Positions 52,042 to 60,801 of a DNA stretch of 64,000 nt are shown here, one piece after another. Both the position numbers and the translations under genes were made by a program. Positions within the stretch are counted from its first letter, which is position 1, and every line of letters starts with the position of its first letter. Location of the stretch: positions 805,371-869,370 of the forward strand of contig CAWIIX010000020.1 in NCBI GenBank assembly GCA_963836195.1. The letters run 5' to 3'. Below the pieces are notes generated by a model. It searched no databases and had not been told where the DNA came from. It saw only the letters and a list, made by a program, of their open reading frames with translations. This DNA comes from Trebonia sp963836195 (GTDB lineage: Bacteria > Actinomycetota > Actinomycetes > Streptosporangiales > Streptosporangiaceae).

Positions 52042-53343
52042 TCACTCCACGGCCCGTAAGGCTCTCGCCGTGAAGCGCGCAACAGCCCCACCCACCTGAA
52101 CTCTCCACGCTCCACAGGAGTTTCCTACCGAGACTTCATGTACTCCTGATGATGCCCCACACCTTCCAACAGGCGCCAGGCAAGAGACCAGGTTGTGCTG
52201 GACGCACCTGTGATGGGCCGCTGCAGCGGCCCACAGGGGAACAATCAGGCTGCCTTGCATCCCTGAACGGAGCATGGCGGGCACGCCTTGCCCCCAGGGG
52301 TTGTGCGCCTTCCATATGGCGTCCATGTCCAGCTCGCGTATCGCGTTGCGCATCTTGGTGAGGGCGTTGTCGGAGTAGCGAGGATGCCGCTGCGAGCCGA
52401 ACTGGAAGTCGTGGCGGCAGGACTCATCGTCATCGATCCCGAGGTGGCGGCGGAGCGCGACTGCACGGGGACCCGTGAGTTCCAAGTCGAAGGCGAGCTC
52501 GGCCGGGGACCGCCGGTACTTGTTCTGCAGGTCAATCTGCCGGATGGCGGCGGCAGGGGTCGAATCGTCGGCCACGTAGCGAACCGGGGCACCGTCCTTC
52601 TGGGTGAAGTGGACCGTGATGGTGAGCCCTTCTCCGTCCACAGTGGTCGCCACGTCAGAGAGGCGAGGGAAGACCTTGTCGCGAGGGTTGCCATTGCGGA
52701 TGCCCTTCTCGACCCTGTCAACATCCTTTTCGGAGACGCGGGTGTCGGGCTCGACGTGGGCTTCCATGGCCAGCAGGGTGCGAATCCGGGCACGCGCCTC
52801 ATGACCGGCACGGCGGCCGGGCCGCAGCAATTCTTTGATCTGCGTGTACTCGTCGTCGAGGAGCAGCGCGAGGTCTTTCGGCGGGTCGGCGGAGACCGGC
52901 AGCACGCGCTCGGGGAACAGCGCGCTGAGCCGTTCGCCGAAGACACGCTGGAGGATGTCGTCGAACAGCGTCACGCCTGCGCGGACGTGCAGGTAGAGGA
53001 TCTGCTCAGAGACCTCGTTGAACCAGTGCTGCTCGTCGTCGCGCATGGCGTCGATGGCGCGCAGCGTGCCCGCGTCGGCCTCGGACAGCTTGATCGTGCC
53101 GTCGCTCATGGCCAGTCCGATACAGCGCTCGAAGCCGATAGAGCGGCCCGTCGCCTGGTCGAACACCGGCTTCCTGGCCTGGACCAGTGCCGCCTTCAGG
53201 AGCATCTCGAAGGAGTGCTGCAGGTGGAGCAGCACCTTGGTCACCCGACCGTCGTCCCTCGGCGAGTTGAACGCCTCGGCTGCGGTAATGAACGACGTCA
53301 GCGCCTTCTGTTTCAGCACGCGTGCCTGCTGCCTGAGCTTCAT
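52042..53343 (-). CDS. DUF3644-domain protein
   Basis: A 433-codon frame whose first 350 or so residues fit the DUF3644 type: MKLRQQARVLKQKALTSFITAAEAFN, GRVTKVLLHLQHSFEMLLKAALVQARKPVFDQATGRSIGFERCIGLA, TLRAIDAMRDDEQHWFNEVSEQILYLHVRAGVTLFDDIL, and later KYRRSPAELAFDLELTGPRAVALRRHLGIDDDESCRHDFQFGSQRH. The last 80 residues after WKAHNPWGQG look like out-of-frame text, so a late frameshift is likely. ATG 53343 has GAGGGTG upstream. The family occurs in restriction and phage-defence islands; role unknown. It precedes the PLD-helicase gene. Confidence 0.65.
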   Translation of the reverse strand: MKLRQQARVLKQKALTSFITAAEAFNSPRDDGRVTKVLLHLQHSFEMLLKAALVQARKPVFDQATGRSIGFERCIGLAMSDGTIKLSEADAGTLRAIDAMRDDEQHWFNEVSEQILYLHVRAGVTLFDDILQRVFGERLSALFPERVLPVSADPPKDLALLLDDEYTQIKELLRPGRRAGHEARARIRTLLAMEAHVEPDTRVSEKDVDRVEKGIRNGNPRDKVFPRLSDVATTVDGEGLTITVHFTQKDGAPVRYVADDSTPAAAIRQIDLQNKYRRSPAELAFDLELTGPRAVALRRHLGIDDDESCRHDFQFGSQRHPRYSDNALTKMRNAIRELDMDAIWKAHNPWGQGVPAMLRSGMQGSLIVPLWAAAAAHHRCVQHNLVSCLAPVGRCGASSGVHEVSVGNSCGAWRVQVGGAVARFTARALRAVE

Positions 53344-53404
53344 TGTTCACCCTCGGTCAAAGCCGTGCGTCACCCCAGACCAGGTATACCGGACCCGACG
53401 ACCC

Positions 53405-53679
53405 TCCAGGCCGAACACGCCGTCCACGCGCCTCGTCCGTGGGTGTCCGTGGAAAACCCAGCGGTTACACCGACCGTGCTACCGGCACGAAACCCGTCCG
53501 CTATGCGTCCGTGGACCCCGCAACATCACGGTCCACAGCGTGACAAGGTGACACACTCTGGGACAGAGCAGAAACGGCCCGCATAGCCGAGAATTCGCAG
53601 CTAGCGGGCCGTTTTCGCAGGTAGTGGCAGGTGTTGGGTTCGAACCAACGTAGGCTGAGCCGACGGTTTTACAGCCCGC
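53405..53679. repeat. Attachment-like module A (arm repeats plus tRNA-like core)
   Basis: About 270 bp shared with 61300-61565 at roughly 90% identity. It contains three direct GTCCGTGG words (about 53446, 53456, 53510), the word CCGTCCGCTATGCGTCCGTG shared with two other places, and ends in a tRNA-Tyr-like segment. Repeated short words next to a tRNA piece and an integrase fragment are the layout of a tyrosine-recombinase attachment site with arm-type sites. The group II intron begins at the next base. Confidence 0.55.
53625..53679 (-). tRNA. tRNA-Tyr-like 3' half (partial)
   Basis: Read on the minus strand this is an anticodon arm with CTGTAAA (anticodon GTA, Tyr), the long variable arm TCGGCTCAGCCTACG typical of tRNA-Tyr, the T arm TTGGTTCGAACCCAA and the acceptor half CACCTGCCA. 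The 5' half is missing; the intron starts next to the anticodon stem. Across the intron the sequence has a D-arm-like text but its acceptor strand cannot pair with CACCTGCC, so this is a partial, probably non-functional tRNA. Confidence 0.55.
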
Positions 53680-56107
53680 GTGCGCCATGAGGCGCACTGT
53701 TGTATCGCCCGCGCAGCGGGCAGAGATGAGAGGAGATATCTCTGGATCTGATGGCTTACCGGAGTCCGAAAGGATGCAAGGGAAAATAGCATGCCAGGAA
53801 ACCGGCGGTCGTGCCCAGGTGTCAGGGGCGGTGCGCCGGGAGATCCGCGTGATATGACGAAAGCCTGATTGCCTGAATCCCAGTCTCCAGAAGGCGCAAG
53901 TAAACGCCTGCCGGAAAGATGCCTGTAACCGGTGCCGCCCCTGCGGCGCGATGAGCGGTCGCGCGCCGCAATCCTCCGGGGCAGGAGCGATGCCCAGTGA
54001 GGGCATTCAAGGAGACGGACGGGACGCCTAAGTCACGCTCGGCACGTACGGCAGTTGCGAACATGGGATCGCCTAAGGGACGCGAGTCCTATGGCGACGG
54101 AGTGCCCGTAGTAGTCGGCGGGGTAACGTCCGCCCAATCTGGCGACCGCTAATGACGGTCCACAGGGCGAAGGGGCACAGGCGATGAACGAATGAGAGCC
54201 ATGAGGGATGCGTAATGCAGGAATCCGCAGTGGTACTTGGCGTTCTCCGCGAGCGAGGCAGGAAGGGCCTGCCGTGCACGCAGCTTTACCGGCAGATGTT
54301 CAACAGGGAACTGTACCTGCTGGCCTACGGGAACATCTACTCCAACCAGGGGGCGATGACGCCGGGGGCCAGCGAGGAAACCGCCGACGGCATGTCCGAG
54401 GACAAGATCGACCAGATCATAGGGCTGATGCGGCATGAACGGTACCGGTTCGCACCGGCCCGCCGCGTCTATATCCCGAAGAAAAGCGGGAAACTCCGCC
54501 CTCTCGGCCTGCCGTCATGGTCCGATAAACTGGTCGGCGAAGTGGTGCGCCTGCTTCTTGAGGCATACTATGAACCGGTGTTCTCCGACAGGTCGCACGG
54601 GTTCCGGAAAGGGCGAGGATGTCATACCGCACTGCGGGAGATAAACAATACCTGGACCGGGACCACCTGGTTTATCGAGGGTGACATCTCCGACTGCTTC
54701 GGCAGCCTGGATCACGAGATTCTTCTCGGGATACTGGCGGAGAAAATCCACGACCAGCGGTTCCTCCGGCTTATCCGTAACATGCTCCGAGCCGGGTACC
54801 TGGAAGACTGGGAATACCACGAAACGCTCAGCGGATCACCTCAAGGCGGAGTGGTGTCCCCTATCCTCAGCAGCATCTACCTCCACAAGCTCGACGAATT
54901 CGTCGAGCGGGAACTGATCCCGCAATACACGCGGGGAGCACGCCGGAAAGAAAACCCCGAATACAAAAGGGTGAAAAACCGGCTGGCAAGAGCGCGGCAG
55001 CGCGGGGACCGGGCAGCAGCCCGCGACCTGGAAAAGCAGTCGCGCACGCTCCCTTCAGTAGACCCGGCTGACCCCGGCTACCGCCGCCTCCGGTACTTGA
55101 GGTACGCGGACGATCACCTGCTGGGATTCACCGGGCCGAAGGCCGAGGCCGAGGAAATCAAGGCCAGGCTGGCGCGGTTCCTCCGGGAGACCCTCGGGCT
55201 GGAACTGAACCACCAGAAAACCCTGATCACCCACGCCCGCAGCCAGCCGGCGCGGTTCCTCGGCTACCACGTCACCGTCCAGCACAACGACACCACGCGC
55301 ACCGCAGGCCGCAGGTCAGCCAACGGGAGCATCGCGCTGCGGGTGCCGCCGGACGTGATCAAGGCCCAGTGCGCCCCCTACCGGGAACACGGCAAACCGT
55401 GGCACCGGACCCGGCTCCAGAACCTCGACGACTACGACATCGTCCGGACCTACGGAGCCGAGTACAGGGGCGTCGTGAACTACTACCTGCTCGCCCAGGA
55501 CGTCTGGCGGCTGCACGCCCTGCACTGGCACGCACAGACGTCCATGCTGAAAACCCTGGCCGCCAAGCACCACGGCACCGTCACCCAGATGGCAGCCCGC
55601 CACCGGGCCAAAATCGAGACCAGCGACGGACCGCGGACCTGCTACGAGGCCAGGAAGCACCGCACGGGCAAGAAGGACCTGGTAGCGCGATTCGGCGGGA
55701 TCAGCCTGCGGCAAGACCGGCGGGCGGTCATCCGTGACCCCGCGCCCGGCCCGGCCCCCTACCCGCGCAAGGAACTGATCTCCAGGCTCCGCAAACGGGA
55801 ATGCGAGCTCTGCGAGACCGGCACCACGGTGACAGTCCACCAGGTCACCGGCCTCAAAGCGCTCGGGGAACCGGGACCGGGACAGCCCGCGTGGGCCGCC
55901 CTCATGGCAAGAATGCGGCGCAAGACACTCATCATCTGCGCCACCTGCCACGACTGGATCCACGCGAACCCCGTCACGCAAGCGGCATAAATCGCTGGAG
56001 AGCCCGGTGCGTTTAACGGCGCACGCCGGGTTCGGAGGGAGGCCGCCAGGAAAAGGCCCGGGTTCACCCGACATGAACACGGGACCTCGCCAGGCGGCCC
56101 ACCCTAC
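53680..56107 (+). mobile_element. Group II intron copy A
   Basis: A 2428-bp retroelement. The 5' end GTGCGCC fits the GUGYG rule, the 3' end TAC fits the AY rule. Domain V is the 34-nt hairpin 56000-56033 (GAGCCCGGTGC, TTTAACGG loop region, CGCCGGGTTC), followed by a long domain VI stem to 56107. The intron-encoded protein lies in domain IV. Copy B has the same ends, which fixes the borders because the flanking 3' sequence differs. It is inserted next to the anticodon arm of a tRNA-Tyr-like piece, on the strand opposite to the tRNA. Confidence 0.85.
54215..55990 (+). CDS. Group II intron reverse transcriptase/maturase with HNH endonuclease
   Basis: A 591-residue multidomain protein: RT palm and fingers (RPLGLPSWSDKLVGEVVRLLLEAYYEPVFSDRSHGFRKGRGCHTAL; SGSPQGGVVSPILSSIYLHKLDEFVE; catalytic YADD in LRYADDHLLGF), a thumb/maturase X domain (DDYDIVRTYGAEYRGVVNYYLLAQDVWRLHALHWHAQTSMLKTLA) and a C-terminal HNH nuclease (CELCETGTTVTVHQVTGLKALGE; ICATCHDWIHAN). 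It binds intron RNA for splicing and copies it into target DNA. The frame is intact, so copy A can supply both introns. ATG 54215 with GAGGG upstream. Confidence 0.93.
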   Translation: MQESAVVLGVLRERGRKGLPCTQLYRQMFNRELYLLAYGNIYSNQGAMTPGASEETADGMSEDKIDQIIGLMRHERYRFAPARRVYIPKKSGKLRPLGLPSWSDKLVGEVVRLLLEAYYEPVFSDRSHGFRKGRGCHTALREINNTWTGTTWFIEGDISDCFGSLDHEILLGILAEKIHDQRFLRLIRNMLRAGYLEDWEYHETLSGSPQGGVVSPILSSIYLHKLDEFVERELIPQYTRGARRKENPEYKRVKNRLARARQRGDRAAARDLEKQSRTLPSVDPADPGYRRLRYLRYADDHLLGFTGPKAEAEEIKARLARFLRETLGLELNHQKTLITHARSQPARFLGYHVTVQHNDTTRTAGRRSANGSIALRVPPDVIKAQCAPYREHGKPWHRTRLQNLDDYDIVRTYGAEYRGVVNYYLLAQDVWRLHALHWHAQTSMLKTLAAKHHGTVTQMAARHRAKIETSDGPRTCYEARKHRTGKKDLVARFGGISLRQDRRAVIRDPAPGPAPYPRKELISRLRKRECELCETGTTVTVHQVTGLKALGEPGPGQPAWAALMARMRRKTLIICATCHDWIHANPVTQAA

Positions 56108-56293
56108 TCTCCTTTCGGCGAGCCTTACGCCGCTGATCTGCGCGTATGCCGTTCTAGGCTCCGTCCCGGGCTGTAGCCGTCCGCAATGCGTCCGTGCGCA
56201 GCGGGCGTGGAGAACCACGGACGGGAGCAGAAAATCCACGGACAGGGGCGGCGGGAGCGGCTACGCTGACCGTCCCCTTGTACCTCTGGCATT
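56108..56293. repeat. Right arm of attachment-like module A
   Basis: Directly after the intron: CTCC, CGGCGAGCC, GCTGAT, GCGCGTA and CCGTCCGCAATGCGTCCGTGCGC, all in the order seen at 34953-35060, then two CCACGGAC words (about 56213 and 56238), the complement of the GTCCGTGG words on the left. It runs into the integrase fragment. No gene is seen in it. Confidence 0.5.
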
Positions 56294-56488
56294 TCAGGAT
56301 GCCTGCTCGATGTCGTCATCTTCCTCGTCACCAGACTCGGGCCGGGCTGGGTGTCCTGAGCGCCCGAGGGCGTCGGTGATCCGCTTGTTCGCGGCATCAG
56401 CCTGCCCGTCGATGCAGTGCGCGTAGATCTTCAGCAGGACGTCCAGGCCGTGCCCGGCCCTGCGGGCGACCTCGTGTGCCCTAGCGCG
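56294..56488 (-). pseudogene. Tyrosine recombinase (integrase) C-terminal fragment
   Basis: About 65 codons of the end of a phage/AICE-type integrase: RAHEVARRAGHGLDVLLKIYAHCIDGQADAANKRITDALG, which holds the conserved H-G region and the catalytic Tyr (KIY), then an acidic tail EESGDEEDDDIE-like. The rest of the gene is absent; upstream codons overlap the 3' end of the sensor kinase gene in another frame. The stop at 56294 faces the attachment-like arm, the usual place of an integrase next to its site. Confidence 0.7.
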
Positions 56489-57887
56489 ATTCTCGCTTGG
56501 CCAGTGTCTTGGTCCCGTCCTCAGCGCGGTGGAGCGGCAGCCGTATGACGAATTCAGCTCCGGGGCCAGGTGAGGCGTTACCCACAGAGGCCTCGCCGCC
56601 GTGCGCGACGGCGATTTCCCTGACGATGGCGAGTCCGAGGCCGCTTCCGCCGCTGGCCCGGGAGCGGTCGTCGTCGAGCCGGATGAACCTGTCCCAGACG
56701 CGTTCCCTGTCGGCCTCTGGTATTCCGGGGCCATCATCAGTTACTGAGATGCGCGCCCACCCCGGCGAGGCTGTTACGGAAAGGTCCACCTTGCTGCGGG
56801 CGTACCGCAGGGCGTTGTCGACGAGGTTGCCGACCATGCGGCTGAGCTGGAACTCGCTGCCTAGCACCACGGCCCGCTGCAGGGTTTCGGCGTGCAGGGA
56901 CATCATCTCGGGGACGCTCCGCCGGGAGCAGTCGGTCACCACCCCGGCGAGGTCCACCGGGCGTATCGTGTCGTGCGCGCGCCCGTCCAGCGCCGCGAGC
57001 ACGAGGAGGTCGTTGAGCGTGCGGGACAGCCGCCGGTGGCCCGCCAGGAGCTCCCCGATAAGCGTGTCGCGGGCTGTGCCGGGATGCTGCTGGGCGATCT
57101 CGAGGGCTGCGGTGAGGCCGGCGAGCGGCGTGCGCAGCTCGTGCGCCGCGTCTGCGACGAACCTGCGCTGCCGGTCGGCGGAGAGCTCCAGTGAGGCCAG
57201 CATCGCGTTGAGCGTCCCGGCGAGCTTGCCGAGCTCATCGGTCCCGGACCTCGGGAGCCTGCCGGACGGGTCGGCGCTGGCGGTGATCGCCGCGGCCCGG
57301 GTGCGCATCCGCTCGACGGGGCGCAGCACCCGGCCGGCCGTGAGCCAGGCGATGGCTCCGACCACGATTAGCGCCCCCGCGCCGCTCCCCGCCGTGGCGT
57401 CGGTGACCTCGGTGACCCTGGCCGCGACCCCGGTCAGGGGCATGGCGGCCACCACTGTCTCCGGGCCGCCGGGCGTGCGCACCCTGACCGCATACACGGT
57501 GGCGCTGGAGCCGCCCATCAGCGACAGCCTGCCGATCGTCACCTGCTGCCGGCTGAGCCCGGCGGGCAGCCGGTACATGGCGGGCTGGCCCGCCGATGAC
57601 GGGTCGCCCGTCACTACGCTGCCGCGGGAGTCGAGTACCTGCACGCGGGGCACGCCGGGGGCGACTGGCATTGGGATGGGATCCGGCAGCCACTGGCTGG
57701 TGACCTGGGACGCGATGGCGGAGCCGGTCTGCGCGGTGTAATGCTGCACCGACAAGGTGGCAGAGCGGCTGTACAAGGTGATCGCTACGGCCCCGCCGAT
57801 GGCGAAGATCATGGCGGCCAGGCCCACGCCGGCCACCGTCAGGCGCAGCCGGAGGCTGGACCGCCACGGCCGCGGGAAGCCGCCCAT
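56481..57887 (-). CDS. HAMP sensor histidine kinase
   Basis: Membrane kinase of 468 residues. Two transmembrane helices (LTVAGVGLAAMIFAIGGAVAITLY and AGALIVVGAIAWLTAG) enclose an extracytoplasmic sensor of about 130 residues; then HAMP (RVLRPVERMRTRAAAITASADPSGRLP), the H-box with phospho-acceptor His in VADAAHELRTPLAGL, and ATPase boxes N (NLVDNALRYA), G1 (DDGPGIPEADRERVWDRF) and G2 (GGSGLGLAIVREIA). The start overlaps the stop of the regulator gene (ATGA). The gene ends inside the integrase remnant. With the cupredoxin gene across the promoter, a copper or redox signal is plausible but not shown. Confidence 0.92.
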   Translation of the reverse strand: MGGFPRPWRSSLRLRLTVAGVGLAAMIFAIGGAVAITLYSRSATLSVQHYTAQTGSAIASQVTSQWLPDPIPMPVAPGVPRVQVLDSRGSVVTGDPSSAGQPAMYRLPAGLSRQQVTIGRLSLMGGSSATVYAVRVRTPGGPETVVAAMPLTGVAARVTEVTDATAGSGAGALIVVGAIAWLTAGRVLRPVERMRTRAAAITASADPSGRLPRSGTDELGKLAGTLNAMLASLELSADRQRRFVADAAHELRTPLAGLTAALEIAQQHPGTARDTLIGELLAGHRRLSRTLNDLLVLAALDGRAHDTIRPVDLAGVVTDCSRRSVPEMMSLHAETLQRAVVLGSEFQLSRMVGNLVDNALRYARSKVDLSVTASPGWARISVTDDGPGIPEADRERVWDRFIRLDDDRSRASGGSGLGLAIVREIAVAHGGEASVGNASPGPGAEFVIRLPLHRAEDGTKTLAKRESR

Positions 57888-58561
57888 CAGGAGTCGCCGC
57901 GCATCCTGTACCCGACTCCCCTGACGGTCTCGATGAGCGACCCGGATCCCTCGCCGTCAATCTTGCGCCGCAGCGAGCTGACGTAGACCTGGACGACGTT
58001 GTGATCGGCCGCGTCGTTCTCGCCCCAGACATGGTCCAGGAGCTCCTGCTTACCGACGGTCGCGCCGACATGCGACATGAGGTACCGCAGCACGGCGAAC
58101 TCGCGCGGAGTCAGGTCCAGCACGCGGCCGTCTTTCGTGCAGGCGTGGCGCGCGGGGTCGAGCGCCAGCCCGCCGTTCCTGAGCACGGCCGGGAGCCGGG
58201 CAGGGCCGCGGCGCAGCAGCGCCCGCAGGTGCGCGAGCAGCACCGGGAACGTGAACGGCTTGACAATGTAGTCGTCGGCGCCAATGTCCAGGCCCGCCGC
58301 GTGATCAGCCGGGTCGCCGAGCGCCGTCAGCATCAGCACCGGCAGGCCGCGCCCGGCGGCCCGCAGCTCCGAGCACACGGCTATGCCGCTGATCCCGGGC
58401 AGCATCAGGTCCAGGATCATCGCGTCGTAGGAGAACTCCCGCGCCCGGTGCAGCCCGTCGATGCCGTCGCTGGCCACCTCGACCGCGTAGCCCTCGGCGG
58501 CGAGCCCGCGCTGCAGCGCGCTGGCGGTGAGTTCGTCGTCTTCGACCACGAGTATGCGCAT
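57887..58561 (-). CDS. OmpR/PhoB-family response regulator
   Basis: Partner of the kinase. 224 residues: receiver domain with acidic pocket VVEDDE, phospho-Asp in DAMILDLMLPG, Thr in MLTALGD and Lys in DYIVKPF; then a winged-helix C-terminal domain (LDLTPREFAVLRYLMSHVGATVGKQELLDHVWGENDAADHNVVQVYVSSLRRKI, ending ETVRGVGYRM). ATG 58561 is the natural start; the longer open frame has no match. The divergent cupredoxin gene starts 85 bases away and is a likely target. Confidence 0.93.
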   Translation of the reverse strand: MRILVVEDDELTASALQRGLAAEGYAVEVASDGIDGLHRAREFSYDAMILDLMLPGISGIAVCSELRAAGRGLPVLMLTALGDPADHAAGLDIGADDYIVKPFTFPVLLAHLRALLRRGPARLPAVLRNGGLALDPARHACTKDGRVLDLTPREFAVLRYLMSHVGATVGKQELLDHVWGENDAADHNVVQVYVSSLRRKIDGEGSGSLIETVRGVGYRMRGDS

Positions 58562-58646
58562 GCACCCAGTCTGCCGCCGGATGGCTGAAGAGGCGCTGCC
58601 CGCAGGCTTCAGCGGTTCTTCAACCCGCACCGGCGATGCTGTGCCC

Positions 58647-59459
58647 ATGCCACCTAACCGCATCCTCACCACCGTCCTGGCGGGCGGAATCGCCATTGGC
58701 GCGGCGTCCACCGGGTACGTGATCGCGCAGTTCACCTCCGCCTCTGGCCACTACGCCAGCCAGTACCAGCCCGCGGCGAACGGGTCCGCCGGCCACACCA
58801 CCTCGCCGTCACAAGGAGCAAGCGGCGACTCCCCAGCCGCCTCTTCTGCTCCTTCCAGTCCCATGGCCCCCTCCGCCGCGATGCCCTCCTCTTCCCCTTC
58901 AGGCTCGGGCAGCGGCAGCACCTTCGACGACCCGTCGCTGGCGCAGTTCATCGCGCAGAAGGCGGGCACCGGGCTGGCCGGGAAGGCACCGCGGAACGTC
59001 CCCCTCAGCCAGGTCAAGGCGCTCAGCGAGCAGGAACCGGCGGGGGCCAGCGTCGACACGCGGACGGACACGATCACCTTCCACACCACCACCGTGTCCT
59101 TCACGGTGGTGGCCATCGCGCCTGGCAAGCCGGACATGACCTTCACCATCGCGGGGCTCACCGATCCCGCGATCATCGTCCCCCAGGGGGCGCAGGTCAC
59201 GGTGCAGTTCATCAACAACGACACCGACGAGGCGCACGGCTGGCTCATCACCGGCAGCGGGCCGCCGTTCGGGTTCGGCCAGCCGGCTGCGCCCGCGATC
59301 GCCGGGGCATACGCCGGCGTCATCGGCGACCCGACCGCCGCAGGCGACGGCGCGAACACCATTACCTTCACGGCGGGCGATGCGGGAAGCTACGACTACA
59401 TCTGTCCCATGCCCGGCCACGCCCAGATGGGCATGCACGGCTTGTTCACCGTCCGATGA
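58647..59459 (+). CDS. Secreted cupredoxin (rusticyanin/sulfocyanin-like)
   Basis: Exported blue-copper-type protein of 270 residues. An N-terminal membrane anchor/signal (ILTTVLAGGIAIGAASTGYVIAQF) is followed by a Ser/Pro/Ala linker of about 60 residues and a linker region with LAQFIAQKAGTGLAGKAPRNVPLSQV. The cupredoxin domain has the copper ligands His in DEAHGWLI and the C-x4-H-x4-M loop YICPMPGHAQMGMHG. PQGAQVTVQFINNDTDEAHG is the common strand before the first ligand. It is divergent from the response regulator. Electron transfer or copper handling in the envelope is expected. Confidence 0.88.
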   Translation: MPPNRILTTVLAGGIAIGAASTGYVIAQFTSASGHYASQYQPAANGSAGHTTSPSQGASGDSPAASSAPSSPMAPSAAMPSSSPSGSGSGSTFDDPSLAQFIAQKAGTGLAGKAPRNVPLSQVKALSEQEPAGASVDTRTDTITFHTTTVSFTVVAIAPGKPDMTFTIAGLTDPAIIVPQGAQVTVQFINNDTDEAHGWLITGSGPPFGFGQPAAPAIAGAYAGVIGDPTAAGDGANTITFTAGDAGSYDYICPMPGHAQMGMHGLFTVR

Positions 59460-59564
59460 CGGCGTCCGGCAGGCACCGCCGGCTCCCTCGCGAGTACGGC
59501 GGCGATCCGGTAAAGCACTCTGGGCCGGCTTCTGATCCTCGGCCTGCTGGCCGGGCGTGGGCCG

Positions 59565-59860
59565 ATGGACGAGCAGCAGATCCGTTGGGCCGACGAACTG
59601 GCGAACGCCGGGGCCTCGGGCAGCATCACCGGCTGGGCACGGCATGCGGAGCAGCGGAAACCGCCCAGGGAGACGCTGGTCCGCGCGATTCGGGAGGAGC
59701 ATGCGGGGCACCGTCCGTGGCGGACGCTGTGCGAGATCGCCGCGAGGAAAGCCGACCGGAGCTGGCAGTCCAGCGCGCTGCCGCCCTTGATGTCATCTTC
59801 GGCTCCGCCGACGCGGTCGTGCTGCTGTTCACGGCCGATGCAGACAGCGCGGGCGCGTGA
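59565..59860 (+). pseudogene. Small cytoplasmic protein of unknown family, frameshifted
   Basis: ATG 59565 opens MDEQQIRWADELANAGASGS then ITGWARHAEQRKPPRETLVRAIREEHAGHRPWRTLCEIAARKADR, an ordinary-looking helical sequence. Near 59765 the sensible text moves to another frame, LAVQRAAALDVIFGSADAVVLLFTADADSAGA, whose stop at 59858 overlaps the GTG of the next gene as in an operon. About 98 residues if joined. No family recognised; low certainty. Confidence 0.4.
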
Positions 59861-60801
59861 TGGCGGGGCGGGTTGTGGTGGTCGGCGCGACCGGGCAGAT
59901 CGGCCGTCCGCTGTGCCGTGAGCTGGCACTAACCGGGCACGCGGTGAGCGTGTTCAGCCGCGATCCTGCCCGGGCCAGGCAACTGGTCCCCGGGGCAGCG
60001 GACTACCTAGCGTGGAGTCCCGGCAGCCGCCTGACGGCGCAGTGCGCCGGGCACCTCGCAGCCGCGGACGCGGTCGTCTACCTGGCAGGCGGGGCGCTGT
60101 TCGACGGGCGCCGACACAGCCGGGCCGACATCGAAGCGGAAAGCCGCGCGCGGGCCAGCGCACTCGGGCACCTAGTCGCCGCGCTTGGCGGCCTTGACCG
60201 CCGACCGGGCGCGCTGATCGCGGCATCCTCGGTCGGTTACTACGGTTTCGCGGGGCACGACGACGAGCCGACCGACGAGTCCAGCCCCTGCGGGCATGAC
60301 TGGTGGGGGGCCGACAGCGCGGCGATCGAGCAGGCCGCGCTGTCGGCCAGACAGCACGGCGTCCGCACCGTGGTACTGCGCACTGGATACGTACTCACGC
60401 CCGCCAGCCTGGCATCCCAGGTAGCGCAGTTCCGGCGGCACCTCGGCGGGTGGATCGGGACCGGGCGGGGCTGGACCCCGTGGATCCACATCGCAGACGA
60501 AGTGGGCCTCATCAGTTTCGCGCTGCAGCGACCGGACATCGACGGACAGCTCAACCTCACCGCTCCCCAGCCGGTCAGGGCACGCCAGTTCGCGCGGGCT
60601 CTCGGCCGGGTGCTTGGCCGCCGGGTCTGGCTGCCCGTCCCCGCCCCTTTTGTCCGGATGGGCCTTGGCGCGGTTACCGATATCCTCACCCGGGGGAAAC
60701 GGGTCGTTCCGGCGAAGGCGACCGCGGCGGGCTACCCGTTCCGCTACCCGGACCTTGACCAGGCGCTGCGGGACCTTATCGACGGGGAGCTGGTCACATG
60801 A
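59857..60801 (+). CDS. TIGR01777/YfcH-type NAD-dependent epimerase-like protein
   Basis: Extended SDR of 314 residues. Rossmann motif VVVVGATGQIGRPLCRELALTGHAVSVFSRDP; AADAVVYLAGGALFDGRRHSRADIEAESR; active-site SSVGYYGFAGHDDEPTDESS as in YfcH; WIHIADEVGLISFALQRPDIDGQLNLTAPQPV; and a C-terminal DUF1731-like end (GRRVWLPVPAPFVRMGLG, KRVVPAKATAAGYPFRYPDLDQALRDLI). GTG 59857 or ATG 59860 start. It overlaps the next gene by 4 bases (ATGA). Reaction unknown; members are linked to cell division or cofactor metabolism in other bacteria. Confidence 0.86.
   Translation: MMAGRVVVVGATGQIGRPLCRELALTGHAVSVFSRDPARARQLVPGAADYLAWSPGSRLTAQCAGHLAAADAVVYLAGGALFDGRRHSRADIEAESRARASALGHLVAALGGLDRRPGALIAASSVGYYGFAGHDDEPTDESSPCGHDWWGADSAAIEQAALSARQHGVRTVVLRTGYVLTPASLASQVAQFRRHLGGWIGTGRGWTPWIHIADEVGLISFALQRPDIDGQLNLTAPQPVRARQFARALGRVLGRRVWLPVPAPFVRMGLGAVTDILTRGKRVVPAKATAAGYPFRYPDLDQALRDLIDGELVT

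Noticed and set aside
53625..56150. A functional intron-split tRNA-Tyr gene
   Set aside because: After joining across the intron the acceptor strands do not pair and one anticodon-stem pair is a G-A mismatch, so only a tRNA-like fragment is claimed.
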